From Carboxylicivirga sediminis (GTDB taxonomy: Bacteria > Bacteroidota > Bacteroidia > Bacteroidales > Marinilabiliaceae), in NCBI RefSeq assembly GCF_018156225.1, contig NZ_JAGTAR010000017.1, positions 62,001 to 126,000 on the forward strand: DNA of 64,000 nucleotides. Reading direction: 5' to 3'. The stretch's first letter is position 1; each line of letters starts with the position of its first letter. Shown piece by piece: positions 16,368-25,658 of this stretch. Both the position numbers and the translations under genes were made by a program. A model generated the notes under the pieces. That model saw nothing but the letters and a program-made list of their open reading frames with translations, did not search any database and was not told the DNA's origin.

Positions 16368-18488
16368 TTATGCATTTTTCATGCTGAGCTGAATACGTTT
16401 TCGAACCCGATCCACTTCCATCACTTTTACTTTTACCTGCTGCTGCAGCTTAACCACCTCGTTGGGGTCACTGATGTAGCGGTCGGCCATCTGTGAGATA
16501 TGCACCAGGCCATCCTGCTTGACGCCAATATCAACAAAAGCGCCAAAATTAGTGATGTTGGTCACTAGTCCAGGCAACACCATGCCTTCGTATAAATCAT
16601 CGATGGAATAGATGCCTTCTGCAAACTCAAAGGCTTTGATTTCGCTGCGCGGATCGCGTCCGGGTTTATCCAGCTCTTTCATGATGTCGGTAAGTGTGGG
16701 CAGCCCAATAGTATCACTCACATAGTTCTGCAGCTTAATTTTATCGCGTAGCGCCTTGTCTTTCACCAGGTCATCGACCTTACAGCCCAGGTCTGCCGCC
16801 ATCTGTTTCACTACTTTATAGGCTTCGGGGTGAACGGCTGTATTATCGAGAGGGTTCTTAGCATTCTGAATCCTCAGGAAGCCAGCTGCCTGTTCAAAGG
16901 CTTTGGCACCCAATCTTGGTACCTTCTTCAGCTTATCGCGCGAGTCAAAGGCACCGTTTTCGGCTCTGAAATCAACAATGTTTTGTGCCAACTGCGGACC
17001 TAATCCTGATACATAAGTGAGCAGGTGTTTACTGGCTGTGTTCAGATTTACACCAACCGAGTTAACACACGACTCCACCACTGTGTCCAGTGATTTCTTC
17101 AATTGCGTCTGGTCCACATCGTGCTGGTATTGGCCAACACCTATTGATTTAGGATCAATCTTAACCAACTCGGCCAAAGGGTCCATCAGTCGGCGGCCTA
17201 TGGAAACGGCTCCACGCACAGTAACATCATAATCAGGAAACTCCTCGCGTGCCACTTTGCCTGCTGAATACACCGAGGCGCCATCTTCACTCACAACAAA
17301 TATCTGTACCGATTGCTTCAGACGTAATCCTTTGGCAAAAGCCTCTGTTTCGCGCGAGGCCGTACCGTTACCTATGGCAATTGCTTCTATCTGATACTTG
17401 TCAATCAATGCAGTAATGGTTTGTGCCGATTTCGGATAGTCGTTCTGTGGCGGGTGCGGATAGATGGTGGCATTATCCAGCAGGTTACCTTGTGCATCGA
17501 GGCACACCACCTTACAGCCTGTCCGATAACCGGGATCGAGTGCCAGTACTCGTTTTTGCCCCAGTGGTGAAGCTAACAACAGCTGACGCAGGTTCTCTGA
17601 GAAGACGCGGATGGCTTCTGTATCTGATTTTTCAGTAAATAGTCGTGTGAATTCAGTTTCTATAGAAGGCGCTAAAAGGCGCTTATAGGCGTCGGCCACT
17701 GCATCGGCTACTTGTTCTGATGCGCTGGTATTGCCCTTTACAAAGAAACGATCGAGGCGTTGGATGCTATTTTCAGCATCTGGTGCTATCGTTAGTTTTA
17801 AGAAACCTTCCTTCTCGCCACGGCGCATAGCCATAAAACGGTGCGAAGGACAGCGTTTCAGAGGTTCGTTCCAATCAAAATAGTCCTTGTACTTAAGGCC
17901 TTCCTCTTCTTTGCCTTTCACTACTTTGGAGCAGATGGTGGCTTCTTTATCAAATACCGAACGTACAATCTCACGAGCCACCTGATGCTCATTTACCCAT
18001 TCGGCGATAATGTCGCGGGCACCCTGAAGTGCTTCATCCACATCTGCTACTTCGTCGTTGACAAAGCTGGCAGCTCGTGCTTCGATGTCACGTTCATATT
18101 GCTTCATCACAATTTTTGCCAGAGGCTCCAGTCCTTTTTCTTTGGCTTTCACGGCTCTGGTTTTGCGCTTGGGCTTATATGGCAGGTATATGTCTTCCAG
18201 TTCGGTGGCATTATAACATGATTTAATTTTAGCTTCCAGTTCTGGTGTTAAAACGTCCTGTTCATCCATCGATTTCAGGATGGTTTCTTTACGTTTTTCC
18301 AGTTCCTGCAGCTTTTCATATCTCTCCTTAATGGCACCCACCTGTAGTTCATCCAAACTACCTGTCATTTCTTTGCGGTAGCGACTGATGAAGGGAATAG
18401 TTGCTCCTTCGTCAAGCAGTGTAACAGTGTTTTCAACGCCTTTAAGTGGCAGGCTTAGTTCCTTTGCTATTAGCTGAGTTAATTGCAT
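16368..18488 (-). CDS. tex: Tex-family S1-domain RNA-binding transcription accessory protein
   Basis: The 706-residue protein shows the full Tex layout. It has the N-terminal helical domain (LKGVENTVTLLDEGATIPFISRYRKE is the usual signature, quoted here in part as EGATIPFISRYRKE). A YqgF-like nuclease-fold domain lies near 315-440 (LALDPGYRTGCKV). Tandem helix-hairpin-helix motifs lie near 480-545 (VNLNTASKHLLTYVSGLG). The C-terminal S1 domain covers ~633-706 (GLVTNITNFGAFVDIGVKQD). It is a soluble nucleic-acid-binding protein linked to transcription and stress tolerance. It lies downstream of the helicase gene on - with a 66-bp gap. Confidence 0.96.
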   Translation of the reverse strand: MQLTQLIAKELSLPLKGVENTVTLLDEGATIPFISRYRKEMTGSLDELQVGAIKERYEKLQELEKRKETILKSMDEQDVLTPELEAKIKSCYNATELEDIYLPYKPKRKTRAVKAKEKGLEPLAKIVMKQYERDIEARAASFVNDEVADVDEALQGARDIIAEWVNEHQVAREIVRSVFDKEATICSKVVKGKEEEGLKYKDYFDWNEPLKRCPSHRFMAMRRGEKEGFLKLTIAPDAENSIQRLDRFFVKGNTSASEQVADAVADAYKRLLAPSIETEFTRLFTEKSDTEAIRVFSENLRQLLLASPLGQKRVLALDPGYRTGCKVVCLDAQGNLLDNATIYPHPPQNDYPKSAQTITALIDKYQIEAIAIGNGTASRETEAFAKGLRLKQSVQIFVVSEDGASVYSAGKVAREEFPDYDVTVRGAVSIGRRLMDPLAELVKIDPKSIGVGQYQHDVDQTQLKKSLDTVVESCVNSVGVNLNTASKHLLTYVSGLGPQLAQNIVDFRAENGAFDSRDKLKKVPRLGAKAFEQAAGFLRIQNAKNPLDNTAVHPEAYKVVKQMAADLGCKVDDLVKDKALRDKIKLQNYVSDTIGLPTLTDIMKELDKPGRDPRSEIKAFEFAEGIYSIDDLYEGMVLPGLVTNITNFGAFVDIGVKQDGLVHISQMADRYISDPNEVVKLQQQVKVKVMEVDRVRKRIQLSMKNA

Positions 18489-18554
18489 ATAATCAGATGA
18501 CAGTATAATATGAGTAATTATCCGCTGGTATATAATTTATAGAGCCAGTAAAGC

Positions 18555-19814
18555 TTATTCGCCCTGCCTGGGTTTTTTGCCGGGTTTCTTTTTGTAATTA
18601 TTCCGTTTGTTACCCGATGGTTTTCCTTTGCCACCTTTGCCTCTTCGGCGACCCTTTAATAGTTCTTCAGGATTATAAACAGGTGCTTCGCCCAGCTCCG
18701 GATTAAGCGGAATCTTGTAGATATTCGTTTCAATCAGGCGCTCAATCTTATGAAACTCCAGAATCTCTTTGTCGTTAATCAGTGTAATGGCCACTCCTTG
18801 TGTTTGAGCCCTGGCTGTTCGCCCTACACGGTGCACGTAATCCTCTGCATCGCGGGGTACATCAAAGTTAATAACCAGATCAATTTTTTCGATGTCAATA
18901 CCTCGGGCAATAATATCGGTAGCCACTAATATCTGGATGTTGCGATTTTTAAACTCACGGAGTACATTTTCGCGTTCAGCCTGTTCTAGGTCTGAGCTGA
19001 TGGCCTCTGCATTAAAGCCATTGCTTTTAAGTGAGCGTGCTATCTCCTTCACTTTTTGTTTGGTAGAAGAGAAGATGATGATGCTGGGTAAGTCTTTGTC
19101 CTTAAGCAGGGTGTTGAGCAGTGGAATCTTTTGCGTGTCATATACCATATAGGCGGCCTGTAGGATGCCTTCAGCTGGTTTGCTGATGGAGATATTCACT
19201 TCATCAGGCTCAACCAGAATATTTTTGGCCAGCTCCCTGATTTTTGGCGGCATGGTAGCCGAAAACATCAGTGTTTGCCTTTCTTTGGGTAAATATTTAA
19301 CCACTTGCATAATGTCATCGAAAAAGCCCATGTCGAGCATACGGTCGGCTTCATCCAGAATGAGGTGCTGCAGCGTATCCATTTTTACATAGCCCATGGT
19401 TAAATGCTGAATCAGTCTGCCTGGCGTGGCAATCACAATATCAGCACCAGTGGTCAGGGCATTTTTTTGCCGGTTCCATTCACCCGAATCATTACCGCCA
19501 TATATGGCTGTTGATGATATGTCCAGAAAGTAGCCAAATCCTTCCATCTGCTGATCAATCTGGATGGCCAGTTCGCGTGTTGGAACCAGAATGAGGGCAT
19601 TTATTTTGTTATGGCCGTTGCGTACCAACTTATCCAGTACAGGTAGGAGGTAGGCAGCCGTTTTTCCGGTTCCTGTTTGAGCGCAGGCAATCAGGTCTTT
19701 GCCATCTTTGATAACCGGGATGGTTTGTTCCTGCACCGGTGTTGCTTTTTCAAAACGCATGGCGTTCAGTCCGTCAAGCAACTCTTCCGAAAATCCAAAT
19801 TCTTTAAATTCCAA
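18555..19814 (-). CDS. DEAD-box ATP-dependent RNA helicase, RhlE-like
   Basis: A 419-residue helicase with all the main motifs: Q-motif (FEKATPVQEQTIP), Walker A AQTGTGKT, PTRELA, LDEADRMLD, SATMPP, IIFSSTK and HRVGRTAR. The last ~35 residues form a very basic Gly/Lys/Arg tail (GRRRGKGGKGKPSG), typical of RhlE-like enzymes that bind RNA non-specifically. It probably acts in ribosome assembly or mRNA decay. It starts 21 bp after the stop of the methyltransferase gene on the same strand, so it may be cotranscribed with the RNA-related genes upstream. Confidence 0.95.
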   Translation of the reverse strand: MEFKEFGFSEELLDGLNAMRFEKATPVQEQTIPVIKDGKDLIACAQTGTGKTAAYLLPVLDKLVRNGHNKINALILVPTRELAIQIDQQMEGFGYFLDISSTAIYGGNDSGEWNRQKNALTTGADIVIATPGRLIQHLTMGYVKMDTLQHLILDEADRMLDMGFFDDIMQVVKYLPKERQTLMFSATMPPKIRELAKNILVEPDEVNISISKPAEGILQAAYMVYDTQKIPLLNTLLKDKDLPSIIIFSSTKQKVKEIARSLKSNGFNAEAISSDLEQAERENVLREFKNRNIQILVATDIIARGIDIEKIDLVINFDVPRDAEDYVHRVGRTARAQTQGVAITLINDKEILEFHKIERLIETNIYKIPLNPELGEAPVYNPEELLKGRRRGKGGKGKPSGNKRNNYKKKPGKKPRQGE

Positions 19815-19835
19815 TGTATTCGCTTTACAATAATA

Positions 19836-21026
19836 CTATTCTACATATACAACCAGTCCTTTTAGATATTCTCCTTCGGGATGGTAAATGTCAACCGGGT
19901 GATCAGCCGGCTGAGTCAGTTGCTGCAGTATTCTAACCTTTCGACCGGCTCGGGCTGCTGCCGAAAACACCATCGTTCTGAACTGCTCTTTGGTGATAAC
20001 CTGTGAGCAGGAGAAGGTAAAGAGGATACCGCCCGGACGTATTTGCTCAAGTGCCTTCGCGTTTAGTCGACGATAGCCCTGCAGGGCGTTTTTAACCACA
20101 TTGATGTGCTTGGCAAATGCCGGAGGATCTAATATGATTAGATCGTATTTGTTTTTGATTTTGTTGAGATACTTAAAGGCATCCACCGCAAAAGCTTCGT
20201 GTCGTTTATCGCCCGGGAAGTTAAGTTCAACGTTATCGTTGGTGATTTGTATGGCACGCTCGGAGCTGTCAACTGAGTGAACCACCTTTGCGCCACCACG
20301 CATGGCGTAAAAAGAAAACCCACCAGTATAACAAAACATGTTTAAAACTTCACGGTTGCTGCTGTAATGCTCTATCAGCGAGCGGTTATCGCGCTGGTCG
20401 ACAAAAAAACCGGTTTTCTGGCCGCGTTCCCAATCAACTTTAAATTTTAAGCCGTTTTCAAGTGCAATCTTCTCTGAACTTTTACCATATATATAGCCAT
20501 TAACAGGTTCTACATCGGCTTTATAAGGCATGGTGCCTTCTGATTTATTAAAGACAGATTTAAGTCTGTCACCCAGCACTTCCTGCAGAGCTTTTGCAAT
20601 CAGGTCTTTTACCAGGTACATGCCAACGGTGTGCATTTGCACCACTGCCGTTCCGTTGTAAAAATCGATAATAAGACCGGGCAAATAATCACCTTCACCA
20701 TGCACTAATCTAAACGCATTGGTATTAGCATTATCGGCCAGTCCAACGGCACACCTTAAGTCAAAAGCCTTCTGAATTCTGTTTTTCCAAAAGTCGTAAT
20801 CAATTACTTCCTGATTAAAACTTAGTATTCTGACGGCTATTGAGCCAATTATATAATGTCCGATAGCCAGGAAATTATCCTCACTATCTAATACTTCAAC
20901 AATATCTCCTTCTGTTAATTCAGGTCCTTTTACGCCTTTTACAGCTCCTGAAAATACCCAGGGGTGAAAACGACTTAAGCTTTGCTCTTTACCTTGTTTA
21001 AGAACTAATTGTGGACGTTCAGTCAT
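19836..21026 (-). CDS. RlmI-type class I SAM-dependent rRNA methyltransferase
   Basis: The 396-residue protein has an N-terminal PUA domain (FHPWVFSGAVKGVKGPELTEG, first ~75 residues), a middle EEHEA-like RNA-binding region, and a C-terminal Rossmann methyltransferase fold. That fold contains LNMFCYTGGFSFYAMRGGAK, the active-site DPPAFAKH stretch and FSCSQVITKEQF. This organisation is that of RlmI, which makes m5C1962 in 23S rRNA; the exact nucleotide here is inferred. The gene follows the exonuclease gene by 14 bp on -, part of a likely RNA-metabolism operon. Confidence 0.92.
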   Translation of the reverse strand: MTERPQLVLKQGKEQSLSRFHPWVFSGAVKGVKGPELTEGDIVEVLDSEDNFLAIGHYIIGSIAVRILSFNQEVIDYDFWKNRIQKAFDLRCAVGLADNANTNAFRLVHGEGDYLPGLIIDFYNGTAVVQMHTVGMYLVKDLIAKALQEVLGDRLKSVFNKSEGTMPYKADVEPVNGYIYGKSSEKIALENGLKFKVDWERGQKTGFFVDQRDNRSLIEHYSSNREVLNMFCYTGGFSFYAMRGGAKVVHSVDSSERAIQITNDNVELNFPGDKRHEAFAVDAFKYLNKIKNKYDLIILDPPAFAKHINVVKNALQGYRRLNAKALEQIRPGGILFTFSCSQVITKEQFRTMVFSAAARAGRKVRILQQLTQPADHPVDIYHPEGEYLKGLVVYVE

Positions 21027-21040
21027 CGGTGCTAAAATTA

Positions 21041-21637
21041 TTATATGGTTTGCGCCTGTGCGTGCGGAAACTCTTCCTGTAGTTTATTTAATAGTTCAAT
21101 GGCCACCCAGGCATCGGTGGCCGCATAAAGGATTTGACCTTCGGATAAATGAGGTGCCTCCCAGTTAGAAAGGCGCTGACGCTTGCTTACTCTGAAATTA
21201 AGAACCAGTCCCGCCAGTTTTTTAAGGCTGGTATCTTCAATGCCTACACCTTTCACATGGTCCTGAATTTCGATGAATCCAGCTTGTTTAAAAGGCACTA
21301 ATCTGTTTAAGCCTCTAATGTCATCTCTGATGCCAACACCTACTTTTTTTATCTGTGGGTTTGATAAAAGGCGCACGAGTGATGGGTGAAATCCTGTTTT
21401 GTTTAAACGAAACAGATAGGCTTTTTCATTGGTTGCCAGCTGCAGCAGAGCTACCTGGTTCACTTTCCCTTTCTGAAAAGAGGGTTTGGTTTCTGTATCG
21501 AATCCTATTGTATCGTGTTTTTCAAGCTCTTTTACAAGTTCTTCGATGATATTGATGTCTTCAATGACATCAACACGGCCTTCAAAGTGCTTTAAAGGTA
21601 ATTGATTAAGTTCTTCTTTTGTAATGGTTTTCTCCAT
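21041..21637 (-). CDS. RNase D-like 3'-5' exonuclease (DEDD family)
   Basis: The 198-residue protein is a single exonuclease domain with the DEDD motifs: TIGFDTETKPSF (first Asp/Glu pair), VGVGIRDDIRGL (second Asp), and YAATDAWVAIELL, with the Tyr/Asp pair of the DEDDy subtype. It lacks the HRDC domain of full RNase D. Its position between a DUF5063 gene and an rRNA methyltransferase gene, with gaps of 14-18 bp, suggests a role in RNA processing, but substrate is not shown. Confidence 0.92.
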   Translation of the reverse strand: MEKTITKEELNQLPLKHFEGRVDVIEDINIIEELVKELEKHDTIGFDTETKPSFQKGKVNQVALLQLATNEKAYLFRLNKTGFHPSLVRLLSNPQIKKVGVGIRDDIRGLNRLVPFKQAGFIEIQDHVKGVGIEDTSLKKLAGLVLNFRVSKRQRLSNWEAPHLSEGQILYAATDAWVAIELLNKLQEEFPHAQAQTI

Positions 21638-21655
21638 TTATCTTAGTTGGCTTTA

Positions 21656-22294
21656 TTATAGTAATGGGGGCAGTTCGTCACTATCATCCTGCCAGTCTTG
21701 TTGCATCCGGTTGTACCAGTTATCTTTTTGTTGATTGCTCTGGAAGGTATCTTCACCCTCTTCCTCATCCAGTGCCTCATCTCCATATTGTATGGCATGT
21801 AAGGCTCTGAGTGTATTGACCATTTTTTGTCCCCAGTACAATTGAAAGTTCTCAACGACTTCCGCCAGTGCATCATTCATTATTTCGGTCACCCCTAATC
21901 GATAGGCCGAAATAAAGTCTTTAATATCCTGGTAAATGTCAGTCAGATCTTCGGCAATGAAAGAAATAACCGGGGTATCACTGCGTTGCATTTCAGGGGT
22001 AAAAACTTCCAGGTAATCATTAAAGCGGCCCAGTTTAGTAGTTAAGGCATCTAATACATTGGTGTAAGTCATTTCATCCACTGTTTTTTCAATGCTCTCT
22101 TCCAGTTCACTTTCCACCTTAGGTAATACCGTCGCTTTAAGATATAGAAGTGGTATAATACGCGTGGCTACTGTTACAAATTGTTGCCTGTTGTATTCAT
22201 CTGTTGATTCCAAAAAGGCACAATATTCCTTGGCTACAGTAACAAATTCAATAACATTTTTAGAGTAAACGATGTGCTCAAATGCTTCTTCCAT
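21656..22294 (-). CDS. DUF5063-family protein
   Basis: The 212-residue acidic, mostly helical protein matches the DUF5063 pattern I recognise from Bacteroidota (IEFVTVAKEYCAFLEST, RIIPLLYLKATVLP, DLTDIYQDIKDFI). No signal peptide or membrane segment is present and the function is unknown. It is first in a tight minus-strand run with the exonuclease and RlmI-like genes, an order I believe is conserved in the phylum. A candidate -7 box (TACTTTTG) lies on - around 22341-22348. Confidence 0.82.
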   Translation of the reverse strand: MEEAFEHIVYSKNVIEFVTVAKEYCAFLESTDEYNRQQFVTVATRIIPLLYLKATVLPKVESELEESIEKTVDEMTYTNVLDALTTKLGRFNDYLEVFTPEMQRSDTPVISFIAEDLTDIYQDIKDFISAYRLGVTEIMNDALAEVVENFQLYWGQKMVNTLRALHAIQYGDEALDEEEGEDTFQSNQQKDNWYNRMQQDWQDDSDELPPLL

Positions 22295-22575
22295 ACTTAG
22301 TAATCACCCTTATGTTGAGACAATGTAGATATGATAAGTGGCAAAAGTAACAAAAATTAGCGACTATATCCGGCGTGTTGAGATATTAACATCACACGGC
22401 TTGTGAAAGGCAATGACAGTAGGTTACACAGGGTGTTCTGGCTGATCGATTATCTTTGAAGCTGCAGCCGCATCAGCTCTTGAATGTAAAGAGTTGGGGA
22501 AAAATATTATTTTTGCACAGAAGTGTTGAGAAGCTGTATATGCAACGCAACATTTTTTTGCATTAATAATGACAG

Positions 22576-23169
22576 ATGAATAAGGAAACAATAAGTTTAG
22601 GAGTGTTGTATAATAATCTGATTGGTAGGTTGAAAGGTTTGGTGGTGAGTCCGCAAAAGGAGTGGAGTGATATCTTCTCAGAGCGTAAAGCTATCAACGA
22701 GGTGCTTGCGCAATTCAGTTTTCCCTTGTTAGGGCTATATACTCTCAGCACTTTTATTGGTTACTTATTATCTCATCAGGGACTCGATTTTGGTTCGGCG
22801 GTTAAGGAGGCTGTGTTTACTTTCTCATCCAGTTTTTTCGGACTTTATGTAAGCTATTTTTTATTGGTTAAGGTAGGTGTCCTTTTAGGGCAGGAGATTG
22901 GGAAAGAAAAAGCTTTTCAGTTGATTGCCTACGCATCAGCTATTACATACCTTACCGGTAGTATTATAGCTTTAGTTCCTGAAACCATTGTTGTTGCGAG
23001 TATTGTCAATCTGTATATTATATACCTGGTGTGGCTGGCCTGCAGAGTGTTATCAACTTTGTCGCAGGATGCCCGAATCTGGCTAACCATCATCGCAAGT
23101 ATCTTCATTCTTGCTGTACCCGTATTAATAAGCCGATTGTTTGTTTTCATCAGTAACCTTACAGTATGA
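22576..23169 (+). CDS. Yip1-family integral membrane protein
   Basis: The 197-residue protein has a soluble N-terminus ([18 protein letters not shown], the usual Yip1-type opening) followed by about five membrane helices, ending in a hydrophobic C-terminus. Bacterial Yip1 proteins have no settled function. A four-codon upstream frame beginning at 22569 overlaps the start codon. -7-like boxes occur at 22451-22458 and 22508-22515, but neither has a good -33 partner. The stop overlaps the SmpB start by four bases (ATGA), so translation is coupled. Confidence 0.85.
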   Translation: MNKETISLGVLYNNLIGRLKGLVVSPQKEWSDIFSERKAINEVLAQFSFPLLGLYTLSTFIGYLLSHQGLDFGSAVKEAVFTFSSSFFGLYVSYFLLVKVGVLLGQEIGKEKAFQLIAYASAITYLTGSIIALVPETIVVASIVNLYIIYLVWLACRVLSTLSQDARIWLTIIASIFILAVPVLISRLFVFISNLTV

Positions 23170-23627
23170 GTCTGCCCACATCACGCATCAATATAAGAAA
23201 TAAAAGAGCCACGTTTGATTATGAATTGATCGAACGCTTTAGTGCTGGTATACAGTTGGCAGGTACAGAAATAAAGTCCATCAGACTTGGTAAAGCCAGT
23301 TTGGTTGATTCTTACTGCTACTTTGTTAAAGGCGAGCTATGGCTCAAAGGTATGCGTGTGTCCGAATATTTCTACGGAACCTTTAATAATCATCAACCTG
23401 AACGTGAAAGAAAATTGTTGCTAAAAAAGAAAGAGTTGCAGAAATTGGAGCGTAAAACCAAAGAATCTGGTTTAACCATTGTGCCAATTAAACTCTTTTT
23501 CAATGACAGAGGCTTTGTGAAAATTGAAATTGCATTGGCCAAAGGTAAAAAGCAACACGATAAGCGTGAAACACTTAAAATGAAAGACGCAGGCAGGGAG
23601 ATGGATAGGGCTAGAAAAAAGTTCTAA
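23166..23627 (+). CDS. smpB: SsrA-binding protein SmpB
   Basis: The 153-residue protein is a full-length SmpB. Landmarks are [28 protein letters not shown] in the oligonucleotide-binding barrel (quoted briefly as [14 protein letters not shown]), [22 protein letters not shown], the [11 protein letters not shown] helix, and the basic C-terminal tail after [14 protein letters not shown] that folds in the ribosome's mRNA channel. It works with tmRNA in rescuing stalled ribosomes. I looked for a tmRNA gene next to it and found none. The ATGA overlap couples it to the Yip1-like gene. Confidence 0.98.
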   Translation: MSLPTSRINIRNKRATFDYELIERFSAGIQLAGTEIKSIRLGKASLVDSYCYFVKGELWLKGMRVSEYFYGTFNNHQPERERKLLLKKKELQKLERKTKESGLTIVPIKLFFNDRGFVKIEIALAKGKKQHDKRETLKMKDAGREMDRARKKF

Positions 23628-23645
23628 AAATCAACATCTGTCACG

Positions 23646-23707
23646 CAACCCCTTCTAAATTAATTCATCTATCAGGTGAATTTAATTTCTATGAAAGAAT
23701 GGGGTTG
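23646..23707. repeat. 62-nt imperfect palindrome downstream of smpB
   Basis: CAACCCC (23646-23652) pairs with GGGGTTG (23701-23707), and within it AAATTAATTCA pairs with TGAATTTAATTT around a nine-base loop. The whole segment can fold into one long interrupted hairpin. There is no T-run after it. It could be an mRNA-end structure or the remnant of a small palindromic repeat. Confidence 0.5.
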
Positions 23708-23789
23708 ATGCCACTGCTGCGACAATTTATTATTCAGTTTAGGTGTTTAATTAGAATCATCTTTAATGCTAAATTGGTAATTAATTGTT

Positions 23790-24341
23790 GTGAATAATCT
23801 CAATGACATAATTAAGGGATGTCAGAAGAACAAGGCTGCTGCTCAAAGGCAATTGTATCAGGCATATGCTGCAAAAATGTTTGCGGTATGCTTGCGCTAT
23901 TGCAAGGATAAAACAGAGGCCGAAGATTGTTTGCAGGAAGGTTTTATTAAGGTATTCAACAACATAGATAAGTACGGATTTAAAGGCTCGTTTGAAGGAT
24001 GGGTGCGTCGTATAATGGTTAATACGGTTATTGAGATGTTTCGAAAAAAGCAGCCTGAGCTGTTGGTTGATGAATTTCCTGTTCTGACCGATGGTGAAGA
24101 TGAAGAAGTTTATGATGCGTCGTTTACGCATGATGAATTAATGGCTATGGTGCAGGAGTTACCGCCAAAGTATAAGTTGGTGTTCAATTTATATGTGCTT
24201 GAAGGATTTTCGCATGCCGAGATTGCTCAAACAGCGGGTATTTCTGTAGGAACGTCAAAATCAAACCTGGCACGAGCCCGCCAGTGGCTTAAAAAGAGTG
24301 TTGAAAACAGATTGTTGGAGAAAAAACAGGCCGTATGTTAA
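23790..24341 (+). CDS. ECF-type RNA polymerase sigma factor
   Basis: The 183-residue protein has a GTG start. It carries sigma-70 region 2 (CLRYCKDKTEAEDCLQEGF, then FKGSFEGWVRRIMVNT) and region 4 (LPPKYKLVFNLYVLEG, then AEIAQTAGISVGTSKSNLARA), with no region 3, as in ECF factors. The downstream gene overlaps its end by seven bases and encodes a membrane-anchored protein that starts with a short anti-sigma-like cytoplasmic segment. The pair therefore looks like an envelope-signalling sigma/anti-sigma unit. The target promoters are not evident. Confidence 0.95.
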   Translation: MNNLNDIIKGCQKNKAAAQRQLYQAYAAKMFAVCLRYCKDKTEAEDCLQEGFIKVFNNIDKYGFKGSFEGWVRRIMVNTVIEMFRKKQPELLVDEFPVLTDGEDEEVYDASFTHDELMAMVQELPPKYKLVFNLYVLEGFSHAEIAQTAGISVGTSKSNLARARQWLKKSVENRLLEKKQAVC

Positions 24342-25657
24342 GGGAAGGCAAAAATATAGATGCTATTTTTAAAGAAGGGCTATCTGCACATGAGGTGGTA
24401 CCTGAAGTATATGTATGGGATTCTCTTGAGAAATCGCTTGCTAGTCAACGCAAACAACGGAAGGTATTGGTTATCTGGCGTAGTTTGGCTGCTGCCTGTA
24501 TTGCCGGGTTTATTGCACTTTCAATTGGCTGGCTTTTCAGGGTGAGTGAACCATTGACTAGTTCTGAGGTGCAAGTGGTTGAAAAAGATAATATTGAGAA
24601 TGAAATACCTTTGCAGGCTACAGGATTTACTGAGCGAGTTGTCGATAATAAGACTAATGTTGAGGATGTAAAGAGGGAACCTGCCTCTTTAATAGAGAGC
24701 AATTTACCACAGCCTAAGGAGGTAACTGTTGCAGTGAATGAAAAGAAGGCCGTTGCTACTGCAGATGTATTGGATTATTTATCGCCCAATTCATCTCTTC
24801 AGGTAACAGAGAGTTATGATATTGACAGGCGGCTTCATAACAGACAAGAAAAAGTCTATTATCCGATATATGCGTATAATTCCACACCAGTATCTGAAAA
24901 GAAAAAGGCTACGGTAAGCGTAGGCGGTTTGCTCTCGCCAGCTTATAATTCAAAAGTGAGCTATGGAGCTCCTGCCAGAAATGTTCTTAAATCCGGAAGT
25001 TCAGTTAATGAGAGTGGTATTAACTCGTTAGGGGGAGGTTTGCAGGTGAGGGTTAATACAGGTTCGCGCTGGAGCTTCGAAACAGGTATATTATACTCGC
25101 AGGTAGGGCAGTCTGTAAAAAATGCACAATCGACCACATTTGCAAATGTGCGCGAGGGGGTCATAAGTCCAAATACTGCAACGGCTAATTCACTTGGAGA
25201 GATTGTGATTAACAAAGCCAGTGAAGATTTTAGTAGAGCACAAGCGTATGCCAACGATATTGAGTCAGCAGTTTTAAATTACGACAATTCATACAATTCA
25301 GTTAAGCAAACACTTGATTACATTGAGGTGCCTTTAATGGCCCGTTATGCCTTATTTAATAGTTTTCCCTATTTGTCAGTGTCAGGCGGTTTTAGTTCAA
25401 ATTTTTTAGTGAATAACAGTGCTTATGCGGTTAGTGGCAGTTCTAAAGAGAAAATAGGAGAGACGAGCGATATTAAGCCATTTGTAATTAGTAGTTCTCT
25501 GGGAGTAGGTGTTGATGTGCCTATCACAAAAACTATCCGTTTGAGTTTAGAACCCAGATTCAAATATTTTCTTAATTCAGTCAGCTCTAATGAGCTCAAT
25601 AGCTTTCAGCCGTATTCCTTTGGTGTGTACGGAGGCCTCACTTTTGTAGTGAATTAG
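24335..25657 (+). CDS. Inner-membrane-anchored protein with C-terminal beta-barrel domain, likely anti-sigma partner
   Basis: The 440-residue protein has three parts. Residues 1-44 are cytoplasmic and resemble short anti-sigma segments of the phylum (IDAIFKEGLSAHEVVPEVYVWDSLEKSL as read; key part VVPEVYVWDSLEKSL). One membrane helix lies near 45-67 (VLVIWRSLAAACIAGFIALS). A linker to ~185 follows, and then a Gly/aromatic-rich domain of PorT/outer-membrane-barrel type (ATVSVGGLLSPAYNS, FETGILYSQVG, PLMARYALFNSFPYLSVSGG, PYSFGVYGGLTFVVN). The gene overlaps the sigma-factor gene, and one base separates its stop from the convergent ABC gene. One chain thus appears to reach from the cytoplasm to the outer membrane. 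A direct role in sequestering the sigma factor is inference. Confidence 0.75.
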   Translation: MLREGKNIDAIFKEGLSAHEVVPEVYVWDSLEKSLASQRKQRKVLVIWRSLAAACIAGFIALSIGWLFRVSEPLTSSEVQVVEKDNIENEIPLQATGFTERVVDNKTNVEDVKREPASLIESNLPQPKEVTVAVNEKKAVATADVLDYLSPNSSLQVTESYDIDRRLHNRQEKVYYPIYAYNSTPVSEKKKATVSVGGLLSPAYNSKVSYGAPARNVLKSGSSVNESGINSLGGGLQVRVNTGSRWSFETGILYSQVGQSVKNAQSTTFANVREGVISPNTATANSLGEIVINKASEDFSRAQAYANDIESAVLNYDNSYNSVKQTLDYIEVPLMARYALFNSFPYLSVSGGFSSNFLVNNSAYAVSGSSKEKIGETSDIKPFVISSSLGVGVDVPITKTIRLSLEPRFKYFLNSVSSNELNSFQPYSFGVYGGLTFVVN

Positions 25658-25658
25658 G

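Noticed and set aside
16124-16375. 83-residue minus-strand frame downstream of tex
   Set aside because: It is the translation of the 21-bp repeat array (7-residue low-complexity period); no gene-like features.
23628-23789. tmRNA gene next to smpB
   Set aside because: No acceptor-stem/T-loop pattern or peptide tag reading frame is visible; only the palindrome is present.
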